Notes: generated by a model not told the origin, from the sequence alone. A stretch of 64,000 bases of DNA from Photobacterium toruni (GCF_024529955.1 NZ_AP024855.1:868001-932000), one strand, 5' to 3'. Counted from the stretch's first letter, positions 1 through 8,005 are shown. Program-made: numbers and translations.

Positions 1-585
1 GCTCATGCAAGTGATGAAAGAGCATGATGATAATCGAAAGTTAGGCAATATCGTGCAATTGGATGATGCATATATTGGAGGTAAACAAAAAGGAAAGCGA
101 GGACGTGGTGCCAAAGGTAAAACACCTTTTGTATCAGCGATCTCTTTGAATGAAGAAGGTCATCCTATTTATATGCGGCTAAGTGTTGTTTCTTGTTTTA
201 AAAAACAAGAAATTATAGATTGGGCTAAAAAGCATTTACAAGAAAAAACGTTAGTCATATCAGATGGTTTACCCTGTTTTAATGGTCTGTTAGCAGCAGA
301 TATTATTCATGGTTCATTACCAAAAAATGGTAAAGAACTTCACCAATATGAAGCTGCATTTTATTGGGTCGATACCATGATTGGTAACGTTAAAAATTCG
401 ATAAAAGGGACATATCACGCAATTAGAGAAAAGCATATTCCTCGTTATCTTGGTGAATTCTGTTTTCGATTTAATTATCGGTTTCGAGTTGAAGATATAT
501 TCAATACGCTAATTAAATGTGGTGCAAAATCACCACCGATGCCAGAGAAATTATTAACGCTGGCTGAGTCTCGGTGGTAATCAGG
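1..585 (+). mobile_element. IS1595-family insertion sequence, right part only
   Basis: The window opens inside an insertion sequence. Bases 1-585 match 17147-17731 almost perfectly (one difference seen, giving Ile instead of Thr), so the right end is the terminal inverted repeat GTGGTAATCAGG at 574-585. Similarity to the full copy stops right after that repeat. The left part lies outside the window, so its target duplication cannot be checked; the candidate right flank is AAATAATA (586-593). Confidence 0.9.
2..580 (+). CDS. IS1595-family transposase, C-terminal part
   Basis: This is the C-terminal 192 or so residues of an ISXO2-like DDE-type transposase. The catalytic acidic residues sit in the segments around LDDAYIGG and ISDGLPCF. 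The protein is the same as the C-terminal part of the complete copy at 16782-17726 apart from one substitution. The zinc-ribbon N-terminus lies outside the window. The reading frame is open, so the gene may be intact upstream of base 1. The near identity implies recent transposition within this genome. Confidence 0.9.
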   Translation, partial: LMQVMKEHDDNRKLGNIVQLDDAYIGGKQKGKRGRGAKGKTPFVSAISLNEEGHPIYMRLSVVSCFKKQEIIDWAKKHLQEKTLVISDGLPCFNGLLAADIIHGSLPKNGKELHQYEAAFYWVDTMIGNVKNSIKGTYHAIREKHIPRYLGEFCFRFNYRFRVEDIFNTLIKCGAKSPPMPEKLLTLAESRW

Positions 586-775
586 AAATAATATAGATCG
601 TTAGAATGAGATCTCAATGATAAATGTTATTTTATGTGTAATCTTTAATGATTATGGTGCTATATTAGTCCTAAGTTGTTAAATAGTTTGATTTTTTATT
701 TATAAAACATCGTAGTGGATATTTTATAAGCAGTTATTAAGAAAACTAAATTTTTCAAAGTAAAGGATAATATTC

Positions 776-1330
776 ATGCACATATTTACCGATCGTAAAC
801 ATATTATTATTGATACTCGATCACCTGATGAATTCTTAGAACATCATATTGAAGATAGTGTGTTTGTTGGGTTTAATGGCGGAAATTTTAAGTATTGGTT
901 AGAGTTGTTATTGCCTGATAAAAATGCAGATATTGAGGTGATTACCACGGCGATTGATGCTGATAAGGTTATGACGATTATTAATGATCTGGGTTATATC
1001 CATGCTAAATTGATCAATATCGAGTCTGCTGGAGTCGCATTAAAACATATTTCGACTGATGAATTTAAAAAGATAAGCCAGCATACAGAGTCGTCTGTAC
1101 TTGATGTTCGAGAACCTGATGAGTACCAACAAGGATCTGTGAATAAATCTGAAAAGTTACCATTATCTGACATTCTTCAGGGTAAGTTACCGAGTGAAGA
1201 CAAAGAATATATTGTCCATTGTAGGAGTGGTTACCGTTCTGTTATTGCGATGTCTATATTGAAACTACTTGGGCGATGTAAATTGATTAATTTAGATGGT
1301 GGTTATCAGCAACTTATTGCTAAAAAATAA
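776..1330 (+). CDS. Tandem rhodanese-domain protein
   Basis: A 184-aa cytoplasmic protein with two rhodanese-like halves. The first half (about residues 1-80) has the IDTRSPDEF start motif but no active-site cysteine and is degenerate. The second (about 95-182) has LDVREPDEY and the loop HCRSGYRS with the candidate persulfide-carrying Cys near residue 149. Rhodaneses move sulfane sulfur between thiols; the true substrate is unknown. The start is backed by AAAGGA 12 bases upstream. The gene stands alone and ends at a hairpin shared with the convergent DUF3010 gene. The arrangement resembles the C-terminal rhodanese pair of some persulfide dioxygenase fusions, but no metallo-beta-lactamase part is present. 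Confidence 0.8.
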   Translation: MHIFTDRKHIIIDTRSPDEFLEHHIEDSVFVGFNGGNFKYWLELLLPDKNADIEVITTAIDADKVMTIINDLGYIHAKLINIESAGVALKHISTDEFKKISQHTESSVLDVREPDEYQQGSVNKSEKLPLSDILQGKLPSEDKEYIVHCRSGYRSVIAMSILKLLGRCKLINLDGGYQQLIAKK

Positions 1331-1346
1331 ACTGATTTTAAATAAG

Positions 1347-1377
1347 AAGGTAGAGCATATAGATTATGCTCTGCCTT
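1347..1377. terminator. Bidirectional hairpin terminator
   Basis: AAGGTAGAGCATA pairs with TATGCTCTGCCTT across a 5-base loop, with one G-U pair. It lies between convergent genes 776-1330 (+) and 1402-1824 (-), with short T runs on each side. Confidence 0.75.
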
Positions 1378-1401
1378 TATTATTAGTTACAACCGCTGTT
1401 A

Positions 1402-1824
1402 TTAGCGACCAAGAAATGCATAACCAGTAGTAAATGCTGCTTCTTGGAATTGACGTAAACCTGTCGCACGGAAATCAATTGCCATAGGGTTACGTTTTAA
1501 TTTCTCTTTGATATCTGCATTAGACATAAAGTTAACATCAAGATCATCAATTAACTGAATAGCAGATTCAAGTTTAAAGCCAACAGAGCTTCCTGCAAAT
1601 TTTCCGCGTGTTTCGCGGGTACGGATCACGACTTTTTCTACTTTGTAGTCATCAAGTAGTTTTTTAAATGCGAATTGGAAATCTCTCATTTTTTGGTTAT
1701 CAAGAGAATTATCCATAATGAACTTTTGCGTGCGGCACTCTGGAATACCAATCATTCCGCCTTCTAGAGTGAGTAGACAAATAATGGCTTCGTTACTGCG
1801 TAGTTCAACTGAACAAATTTTCAT
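1402..1824 (-). CDS. DUF3010 family protein
   Basis: A 140-aa soluble protein that matches my memory of the DUF3010 family, a small conserved family of gammaproteobacteria with no established function. The fold looks RNase H/RuvC-like: an N-terminal hydrophobic strand (MKICSVELRSNEAIICLL), a central strand VEKVVIRTRETRG and a C-terminal helix. That structural comment is inference from strand spacing. It is monocistronic and convergent with the rhodanese gene. Nothing abnormal is seen in length or composition. Confidence 0.75.
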   Translation of the reverse strand: MKICSVELRSNEAIICLLTLEGGMIGIPECRTQKFIMDNSLDNQKMRDFQFAFKKLLDDYKVEKVVIRTRETRGKFAGSSVGFKLESAIQLIDDLDVNFMSNADIKEKLKRNPMAIDFRATGLRQFQEAAFTTGYAFLGR

Positions 1825-2119
1825 GTTTATACCTGAATCATAATATTTTGGTCGTTATTGTAGGCTAAAAATGGATTAGCTGTTAGTGATGCTGTCATTT
1901 TTTATTCATATTACGCTTGAAATTAATATCTTTGTCGTTAACAGAAACATTCTTTATAAGAAGAAATTCGGCAGTGATTGATATTTCTTCAATTATTGCA
2001 ATTGGTTGCGTAATGTTAATAATTTTCCCCTAAAACAGGAATAGAAATAAAAAAGAGCTTCTGTTTTTACTTTAAGCTAATTGAGTAACTATGGTGGAGT
2101 ATTCAAGGGAGATAATTAT
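1825..2119. other. AT-rich intergenic region
   Basis: About 295 bases without a supported gene. It should hold the promoter of the leftward DUF3010 gene. The only clear signal is AGGGAG at its right end, ahead of the small ORF at 2120. Confidence 0.5.
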
Positions 2120-2293
2120 ATGAATAACGAATGGTTTAGTTGTAAAAATACCACCATGTTAACCTTTTTTAAGTAGCGGTTATTAGCAGCTAAGACGAAT
2201 GCTGAATATGATGCGATCATGGTAATGATTCGATTTTGTAACTGGGAGCAAATACACGACCAACAACATGAAAATAGTACAAGTGAATGTTGA
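2120..2293 (+). pseudogene. Small ORF with an in-frame amber codon
   Basis: An ATG with a good ribosome-binding site (AGGGAG, 7 bases upstream) opens a frame that meets TAG at 2174-2176 after 18 codons, then stays open for 38 more codons to TGA at 2291-2293. The downstream part (AEYDAIMVMIRFCNWEQ) looks like ordinary protein. Most likely this is a roughly 57-codon gene broken by a nonsense mutation. A real 18-aa peptide, or chance, cannot be excluded. I do not recognise a family. Confidence 0.4.
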
Positions 2294-2314
2294 GTCTGTG
2301 TGTGTTGTAGCAAC

Positions 2315-2343
2315 ATAGCCAACGACGCGATATCGTTGGCTAT
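2315..2343 (-). terminator. Hairpin downstream of the 116-aa gene
   Basis: ATAGCCAACGA pairs perfectly with TCGTTGGCTAT around a short loop. It sits 11 bases past the stop of the leftward gene at 2354-2704. The T tract is weak, so termination may be inefficient. Confidence 0.55.
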
Positions 2344-2353
2344 AGATGTATAA

Positions 2354-2704
2354 TTAACTACGTTTAACAGGCTTGTAAGTACAACCAGCAGCTAAATATG
2401 TTTCTTTATCTGTAATTTCAAATGTAGTGTAAAAGAACCAAGCAATAAAACGCATCATTTCATCGCCATCATTCATTACCCACTCAGCAAACTCTTCAGG
2501 TTCCCCTTGGTCATTATCTTGGCTAAATACGTGGTAAATACGTTTCTCACCATCAATTTCAGCTAAGCTGAAGTGACCAATTAATGCTGCGGCAGCTTCT
2601 GCTACTTCGGGCTCTTCATTCTTTGTTAGCGTCTCAAGGATTGCTGATACTGAATCCAGTTGTGCTAATTCTTTTACAAGTATTTCAAATTCATCTTGTT
2701 GCAT
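2354..2704 (-). CDS. Conserved acidic protein of unknown function
   Basis: A 116-aa acidic, soluble, mostly helical protein. Residues 1-50 resemble a HEAT-like helical pair (LDSVSAILETLTK, EVAEAAAALIGHF). The second half has an EEFAEWVMNDGDEMMRFIAWFF segment rich in aromatic residues. I do not recognise the family, though the composition and clean start suggest a real chromosomal gene. It is monocistronic, and no partner is suggested by its neighbours. Confidence 0.65.
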   Translation of the reverse strand: MQQDEFEILVKELAQLDSVSAILETLTKNEEPEVAEAAAALIGHFSLAEIDGEKRIYHVFSQDNDQGEPEEFAEWVMNDGDEMMRFIAWFFYTTFEITDKETYLAAGCTYKPVKRS

Positions 2705-2838
2705 GATGTTATCTCATAATTACACTATGATGAGTATCATAACCTTAATTGTAAATAGAACCAAAATGTTCAACTTGTGTAAGGTACATTCGCATATCAA
2801 ATAAACTTTGAATATTTATTTACTGGTTATAAGAAAAT

Positions 2839-2850
2839 AAGGGACAGCCA
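2839..2850 (+). repeat. GGACAGCC box, left flank of the Y1 transposase gene
   Basis: AAGGGACAGCCA, 62 bases before the transposase start. It is the inverted complement of the TGGCTGTCCTT motif found twice downstream (4113-4123 and 4143-4153). Such inverted boxes are typical of the REP-like ends recognised by RAYT-type transposases. Confidence 0.6.
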
Positions 2851-2912
2851 TAACATTGCGCATTAACCATGAGCGACTACACTTAAGCTTCAAGTTGCTT
2901 ATGGTGAAATGA

Positions 2913-3923
2913 ATGACAACCTCAAGACGGAAATTGATAGAGCCTCAAATAACGCCTTTTTATCATGTGATTAACCGCTGTGTTCGGCGGGCATATTTAT
3001 GTGGGAACGATCCATATAACGGTAAAAACTATCATCATCGTCGTGGTTGGATAGTCAATAAAATTAAACAATTGTCGATGGTATTTTGTATCGATGTTTG
3101 TGCTTATGCGGTGATGAATAACCATTACCATTTAGTACTAAAAATAGATACTGAACAACAACAAAAGCTAACCTCTGAAGAAGTGATATCACGTTGGTTG
3201 CAGTTATTTAATGGGCATCCTATAGCGGTTGATTTTTTAAAAGAGGGTCAAATTAGCCCGGATAAACAACAAGCACTGTCAGCCTTAGTCACTGAATGGC
3301 AACAACGATTAGGCAGTATTAGCTGGTTTATGCGCTGTTTAAATGAAGAGATCGCGCGAAAGGCTAATAAAGAAGATCAATGTAAAGGCGCATTTTGGGA
3401 AGGACGGTTTAAGTCGCAAGCTCTTTTGGATCGACAAGCATTACTATCGTGCATGATGTACGTTGATTTAAATCCTATTAGGGCGGGCGTGGCGCCATCA
3501 CTAGAGCAATCAGATTTCACCTCGATTCAGCAGCGCATTCGCGAATATTATCAACCTAAAATCTCTCGATCAAATAAAGCATCACCCAGCGCTAACCATT
3601 TTCAATTATTACCTTTTGTAGGCGCTGAGCACCAAGCTAAAAAAGCAGGAATAGACGTTGCTTTTGCCGATTACCTCGAACTTATTGACTGGACGGGTCG
3701 GTGTATTCGTAATGATAAAAAAGGCTTTATTGCATCTAACCAGCCAAAGATTTTACAACAATTGGGAATAACCGCAGATGCTTGGTTTGAGCATAGTGAA
3801 CAGTTTATGGAGCGTTATGCCAATGTAAGCGGAAAATGGTCTCGAATGTGTGCTTTCAAACAACATGCAGGTGGGCATTGGTGCAAAGGAAAATCAGCGA
3901 GTCACCAGTTACATCCTAAATAG
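2913..3923 (+). CDS. REP-associated tyrosine transposase (Y1/HUH family)
   Basis: A 336-aa single-strand DNA transposase of the Y1_Tnp superfamily. The HUH metal-binding motif is visible in NNHYHLVLKI (about residues 69-78). The family's conserved YVDLNPIRAGVA segment follows near residue 187. These enzymes nick and join single-stranded DNA at hairpins. Length fits Vibrionaceae RAYT proteins, which are longer than IS200 TnpA. The gene is flanked by inverted GGACAGCC boxes, so it may be a domesticated or mobile RAYT unit. The frame is intact. Confidence 0.85.
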   Translation: MTTSRRKLIEPQITPFYHVINRCVRRAYLCGNDPYNGKNYHHRRGWIVNKIKQLSMVFCIDVCAYAVMNNHYHLVLKIDTEQQQKLTSEEVISRWLQLFNGHPIAVDFLKEGQISPDKQQALSALVTEWQQRLGSISWFMRCLNEEIARKANKEDQCKGAFWEGRFKSQALLDRQALLSCMMYVDLNPIRAGVAPSLEQSDFTSIQQRIREYYQPKISRSNKASPSANHFQLLPFVGAEHQAKKAGIDVAFADYLELIDWTGRCIRNDKKGFIASNQPKILQQLGITADAWFEHSEQFMERYANVSGKWSRMCAFKQHAGGHWCKGKSASHQLHPK

Positions 3924-4102
3924 ACATAGCTTCATAACTAGATGAAAATAGCGTAATAACCGTTAGGATTGCGGGCATTGGCGATCGCGAAATATAGTAT
4001 TAGCACTTATTTACCAATAAATTAAAGACTAAGCGGTAATTTTTATAGTTAATGAGTCTATTTTAGCTGAATGGTTATTTTCTTAGGGGCTAAATTTAAG
4101 TG

Positions 4103-4158
4103 TTTAAATATTTGGCTGTCCTTTAGTTCTTATTTAAATATTTGGCTGTCCTTTAGTT
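4103..4158 (+). repeat. Tandem 26-bp repeat with TGGCTGTCC boxes
   Basis: A 26-base sequence occurs at 4103-4128 and again, identical, at 4133-4158 (30-base period). Each copy contains TTTGGCTGTCC, the inverse of the box upstream of the Y1 transposase. It is probably the right end of the RAYT unit, duplicated. Confidence 0.75.
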
Positions 4159-4245
4159 TTTAGTTTTTTGTTGGAAGTAGCCATTTAATTTAAATACCAA
4201 TAAAGATATACAGTTTTACTTGACCACTTCAAACGCTTATCGTCA

Positions 4246-4380
4246 CTAATTATATATTGGTCCAATTAGATCTAAATGTGTTAGATACAAACGCATGTCT
4301 AGTTCCAATTGGTGATAATTAGGCTCCATATAACAACATAGCTGATAGAAAGATTTATTATGTTCCTTTTCTTTTAAATG
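4246..4380 (-). pseudogene. 3' fragment (codons 125-168) of a YgjP-like metallopeptidase gene
   Basis: Read on the minus strand, these 135 bases encode HLKEKEHNKSFYQLCC and onward to GPIYN and a stop: 44 codons matching residues 125-168 of the intact copy at 4592-5098. Together with the 124-codon 5' fragment at 18745-19116 they rebuild exactly 168 codons. This is therefore the 3' half of a host gene cut by the island. The cut falls inside the zinc motif HExxH, between Ala and the second His, so neither fragment can be active. Confidence 0.93.
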
Positions 4381-4520
4381 ACAAAGTTACCTTTACACTT
4401 GAATTCTGGAAGTTTTCTGGAAGACTTTGTTTAATAAGGTTTATTGTTATTTTCCAGAAAAATGAGATTTTTCCGATATTTTGGCGGAAATAATGAAAAT
4501 TTAATAAGTTTTCCAGAATA
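4381..4520. repeat. Left end of the island with TTCTGGAA iterons
   Basis: TTCTGGAA occurs at 4404-4411 and 4415-4422, and its complement TTCCAGAA at 4452-4459 and 4511-4518. The outer part, TTACACTTGAATTCTGGAA (4393-4411), is an imperfect inverted copy of 18692-18713 near the right end. These are likely recombinase-binding arms. Confidence 0.7.
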
Positions 4521-4591
4521 ATAAAATGATCGTTTTTAAATGCATTTATCGATAGACTTGGATTATTTTAGGTATAGCGTAATTTTATTAT

Positions 4592-5098
4592 ATGACGACT
4601 TTAGTGTATTTATCCGGTTACTCGTCTCAACTACTTGAGCAAGTACAACAACTTATTGAGACTAAAAGGTTAGGAGAGTATCTAACAAATAAATATCCAG
4701 AAAAACATAATATTACAACAGAAAAAGCGCTGTACAGTTATGTTGTTGACTTGCAAAGGAAATATATCAAAAAAACATCTATTATTAGTAAGGTGGCTTA
4801 TGATAAGAACATTCATTCTGTTCATAATGCTTTAGGACTGCATACTTTTGTATCTCGTATACAAGGGAATAATTTGAAAGCTAAAAATGAGATTAGAATC
4901 GCACGAGTATTTAGATCTGCTCCTTTAGCTTTTTTAAGAATGATTACTATTCATGAGTTGGCGCATTTGAAAGAAAAGGATCATAACAAAGCATTTTATC
5001 AACTTTGCTGTCATATGGAGCCTAATTATCATCAGTTGGAGCTAGATATGCGTTTATATCTAACTCACTTGGATTTGGTTGGTCCAATATATAATTAA
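4592..5098 (+). CDS. Intact YgjP-like zinc metallopeptidase carried by the island
   Basis: A 168-aa protein of the YgjP-like metallopeptidase family (DUF45). The zinc-binding motif HELAHLKEKDH lies at about residues 121-131, followed by FYQLCCHMEPNYHQLE as expected for the family. It is closely similar to the split host gene (fragments at 4246-4380 and 18745-19116), and the similarity extends about 70 bases upstream of the start, so a promoter was probably duplicated too. It is oriented opposite to the host gene. I infer that it supplies the function lost when the island inserts. The substrate is unknown. Confidence 0.88.
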   Translation: MTTLVYLSGYSSQLLEQVQQLIETKRLGEYLTNKYPEKHNITTEKALYSYVVDLQRKYIKKTSIISKVAYDKNIHSVHNALGLHTFVSRIQGNNLKAKNEIRIARVFRSAPLAFLRMITIHELAHLKEKDHNKAFYQLCCHMEPNYHQLELDMRLYLTHLDLVGPIYN

Positions 5099-5189
5099 CT
5101 GTAGGAGCATAAAAATAGATTTTTCACATGTATTTGAACAAAAGTAAGTCATAATTATGTAGATAGCAAAAGTTTGAATAGAGAGTGTT

Positions 5190-5345
5190 CTAAATTGTTT
5201 TCAGTTCCTGTCTCATTTGCTTCTGTGAACGCATACAACATTGCCAGTTCAGATCTGTTTTTGTGTTCATATCCCATTTGAGTTCATAGAAAACACGACT
5301 TGAGACAATCCCCGCGATTTCATCGATGTTCTTAGTTTCTGCCAT
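5190..5345 (-). CDS. Small hypothetical protein, 51 aa
   Basis: A 51-codon ORF starting MAETKNIDEIAGIVSSRVFY and ending in a basic helix (MRSQKQMRQELK). Its base composition is richer in GC than the flanks, and an AGG motif lies about 10 bases before the ATG. I do not recognise it. It lies on the strand opposite to its neighbours in the island and could be a real small gene or the fragment of a longer lost one. Confidence 0.4.
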   Translation of the reverse strand: MAETKNIDEIAGIVSSRVFYELKWDMNTKTDLNWQCCMRSQKQMRQELKTI

Positions 5346-5695
5346 TGAATTTACCTATAAATCCTTGATTGTTATACGACCATTTTATCTTTAGCAGCCC
5401 ATAGTAACAATAATGAAATGCATGAAGTTGCATTTAAAAAAGCAGCTTTATCCAGATTTCCTTCAATAAAAGTATCTTTGCTTACTCATAATTGCCCCAA
5501 AGTTGTTTAGTGCTTTTACTCATTTATATAGTATTAACGTGATTTTGGATTAGTTTTAGTTATATCTTTCACCTTACTCTTTGCCTCCTCATTTTTATAG
5601 GTAAAAAAGTGTTACCAAGGTAATGACACCATATGAATACCCAATGTACTATTGCCTAACTTTTTAGTCATTAAGTCGGTAGCTAGGGATAAATA
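5346..5695. other. Island intergenic region with no clear gene
   Basis: 350 bases. A frame of about 31 codons starting at an ATG near 5420 (MHEVAFKKAALSRFP) is open, but I cannot support it as a gene; it may be gene debris. The rest presumably includes the promoter of the PIN-domain gene. Confidence 0.4.
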
Positions 5696-6823
5696 ATGAG
5701 TTCAGTTGAATATGGTGCAATTAGCATCGACACATCAATATTTGATGGTAATGGTTTACGTATTGAGTCGGGGTTGTTTAAAAAGTTAGAGCAATTTAAA
5801 CCTACCGATGTAGATGTTGTTCTTTCTGATATTGTTTATCAAGAAGTGGAGACGCATCTAAAGAAAAAAGTTAGTGACGCTAGATCTTCATTGGAGAAAT
5901 CACTAAAAAACACAAATGTGCATTTAAATGTGGATGAATCTGTTGTAAATGATGCAAAAGGCTTGTTATTGGCTAACTCCATCGATGAAGTAACAGCAAC
6001 TCGATTACAATCTTTCGTGGAAAGTACTGGATTACTAGTCATTGATTCAGAAGACCATCTTGACGTTAAATCATTAATCAGTGCTTACTTCCAAAATGAG
6101 CCTCCATTTGCACAAAGTGGCAACAAAAAAAATGAGTTTCCAGATGCAATCGCCCTTCTGACACTTGAAGCATGGGCTGAGGAAAATGATAAGAAAATAA
6201 TCGCGGTCACCAGTGATAATGATTGGTTAAAGTATGCTGAAAACTCGGAATGGATTGATTGCACCCAAGACTTTGCTGAAGCATTGTCGATATTCCAACC
6301 AAAAACGGCGCCTTACACTTTCTTCACTTCGCTTGCGAAAACGCTCGTTGAGGGAAGCGACAGTCCTTTTTACTCGCAAATTGAAGATAGTGCGACTAAC
6401 TATACTGATGGTTTAGACCTTGATGCAGATGCTTGTTCAGGTTTTTTCTGGGAACAAAATGACATGGTCGAAGTGTCGTTTAATTCAATGGAGTTTGTAT
6501 CAGACGGATCTTCTCCAAGCTTACAGCTAGTAGAAGTTGATTCTGAACAAGTTGTTGTACAAGCAATATTAAACATAGAGGCTGACGCCTCTTGTTCGTT
6601 TTCGTTATCGGTTCATGACTCCATTGATAAAGATTATGTATTTTTAGATGGATGCTCAGCTACCACTACATTTGATTACGAAACAGAGGTTCTAATCACT
6701 TTTTCTGGTGATTTTACAGATAGTGACGACTTTACCTCTGTTGAGATAACAGATGTTGAGTTCTTGTCGTCACCATCGAGTGTTAATTTTGGTGAGCTAG
6801 AGCCTGACTTTTGGGGTGAGTAA
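5696..6823 (+). CDS. PIN-domain (DUF4935-like) protein with a C-terminal beta-rich domain
   Basis: A 375-aa soluble protein. Residues 8-200 show the PIN-nuclease pattern: SIDTSIF with Asp12, QEVETH with Glu50/52, FPDAIALLTL with Asp150 and VTSDNDWLKY with Asp174. These four acidic positions are what PIN ribonucleases use to bind metal. This arrangement recalls the DUF4935 PIN-like group. Residues 230-375 are acidic and strand-rich and may recognise a target. There is no antitoxin-sized partner next to it, so it is not a standard VapC toxin. A single-gene defence role is plausible, but that is inference from the setting. Confidence 0.75.
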   Translation: MSSVEYGAISIDTSIFDGNGLRIESGLFKKLEQFKPTDVDVVLSDIVYQEVETHLKKKVSDARSSLEKSLKNTNVHLNVDESVVNDAKGLLLANSIDEVTATRLQSFVESTGLLVIDSEDHLDVKSLISAYFQNEPPFAQSGNKKNEFPDAIALLTLEAWAEENDKKIIAVTSDNDWLKYAENSEWIDCTQDFAEALSIFQPKTAPYTFFTSLAKTLVEGSDSPFYSQIEDSATNYTDGLDLDADACSGFFWEQNDMVEVSFNSMEFVSDGSSPSLQLVEVDSEQVVVQAILNIEADASCSFSLSVHDSIDKDYVFLDGCSATTTFDYETEVLITFSGDFTDSDDFTSVEITDVEFLSSPSSVNFGELEPDFWGE

Positions 6824-6830
6824 ATTGGTA

Positions 6831-6989
6831 TAACAAATAAGGATATGTAACAAATAAGGATATGTGTCGCGAAGCCGACACCTATCCGAAGTGTAAAACA
6901 TACTTTTCCTAATACTAATTAATTTAGATACATCAATCATTCTGAGAAGCTTTTGTCCAATATTGAGCTAGTAGCTGCTACTAGCTCAA
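6831..6989 (+). repeat. Structured intergenic repeat, island copy
   Basis: After the PIN gene come two tandem 17-base copies ending GGATATGT, then a hairpin (GGATATGTGTCG with CGACACCTATCC, 6858-6887). Next are ATACTTTTCCTAAT (6900-6913), a 31-base spacer, AGAAGCTTTTGTCCA (6945-6959), 5 bases, and a hairpin GAGCTAG-N9-CTAGCTC (6965-6987). The same boxes with identical spacing occur inverted at 53118-53207. It could be a dispersed repeat, a recombination site or a structured RNA 3' end. Confidence 0.75.
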
Positions 6990-7196
6990 TGTGATCACCA
7001 AGCGATTTAATCTTTTAGTAAACGTCACTTTTTAGACTTTTATGCGCAAACACCGCGCTGATTGAATATTCTGAAATCAGTAACAAAATTACAACATCAA
7101 GTTTGAGCTTGTTTTTTATGCTTTTTCTTATGAAAGTGCATGCTTTACTGTACAATTGTATTGCGCTTTGATCACGAAGTTCGTTAAAGATAGCAT
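6990..7196. other. Intergenic region upstream of the membrane protein gene
   Basis: About 200 bases after the structured repeat. It includes the presumed promoter of the 7197 gene; I see no ORF or strong palindrome. Confidence 0.4.
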
Positions 7197-7937
7197 ATGT
7201 TAAATACAGCCGTTTATTGGGATTTCGGTAATTTGGATAAATATAAAAAAAACAAAATCATGAGTTCTGCGTTAGATGGAAAGTTTTTAGCTCAACCATT
7301 CTTAGAACTTTCAGATAAAACTAACAAAGTAAGACGTAATTTAAATATAACGGCACTGATTGCATTTGCTCTAACCGTTTTAAATGTAAAATTAGATAGT
7401 ATTAATTTATCAGTTGTAAAGATTAATGGTGTTACGGATACAAAACTATTTTCTGTTTTGTTATGCGTATTGCTATACCACATTATTTACTTTACATGGT
7501 GTACTTATGATGAGTATTGGAAATGGCGTTTGCAGCTAATCAAAGAAGATACTGATGATTACACTAAACGGCATACATCTGATTATAGCCTTTCACCTAG
7601 TCAGTTAGCGGTTGATTCTAATTTATACTGTAATAAACATACTTTAAATAGTATTTATTCGAGTATGAAAGATGCAGTTGTATACGCAGCTAATGAAAAA
7701 AAGCTAGATCCTGATGAGTTAAAAGACCGCTTTGAATCTGCATGGTGTAGTAGTATGCAGCCAGTGATAGAGCAAGACTTAGCTCGAATGAAAAGATATG
7801 AAGATAGTTTCAAAAACTACCATTGGCAAGAAATCATTAAATTCAGTCTATTAGAGTTCGGATTGCCAATGGTGCTGGCATTTTATGGTGTATATGAATT
7901 AGTTGTAAAGCTAATAATATTATGGATTCCCAATTAA
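7197..7937 (+). CDS. Membrane protein of unknown function
   Basis: A 246-aa protein with three likely membrane helices: about residues 50-68 (ITALIAFALTVLNVKL), 82-105 (LFSVLLCVLLYHIIYFTW) and 210-240 near the C-terminus. The charged loop between helices 2 and 3, about 110 residues, would be cytosolic. The start is uncertain: ATG 7197 has a weak AAAGA upstream, and an internal ATG at 7260 (MSSALDGK) is possible. I do not recognise the family. It stands alone, with a terminator 40 bases past its stop. Membrane proteins of this type occur in abortive-infection systems, but nothing here proves that role. Confidence 0.6.
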   Translation: MLNTAVYWDFGNLDKYKKNKIMSSALDGKFLAQPFLELSDKTNKVRRNLNITALIAFALTVLNVKLDSINLSVVKINGVTDTKLFSVLLCVLLYHIIYFTWCTYDEYWKWRLQLIKEDTDDYTKRHTSDYSLSPSQLAVDSNLYCNKHTLNSIYSSMKDAVVYAANEKKLDPDELKDRFESAWCSSMQPVIEQDLARMKRYEDSFKNYHWQEIIKFSLLEFGLPMVLAFYGVYELVVKLIILWIPN

Positions 7938-7976
7938 CTGATTTTTTAGTACGCATAAATAGAATTACTGTTAAAT

Positions 7977-8005
7977 GACCGTCCACAGTGGCGGTCTTTT
8001 TGTAC
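7977..8005 (+). terminator. Rho-independent terminator
   Basis: A GACCG...CGGTC stem with an inner CCAC/GTGG pairing, followed by TTTTT, 40 bases after the stop of the membrane protein gene. Confidence 0.7.

Noticed and set aside
2116-2322. 68-aa minus-strand ORF
   Set aside because: Cys/Leu-rich composition without a plausible start site; the plus-strand frame at 2120-2293 looks more like protein.
5696-6823. VapBC toxin-antitoxin pair
   Set aside because: No antitoxin-sized gene flanks the PIN gene, and the protein is far longer than a VapC toxin.
6831-6989. Integron attC (VCR-like) site
   Set aside because: TATAACAAA at the start recalls a VCR, but the expected closing GTTRRRY/GCGTTA end and L/R box pairing are absent; treated as a new repeat instead.
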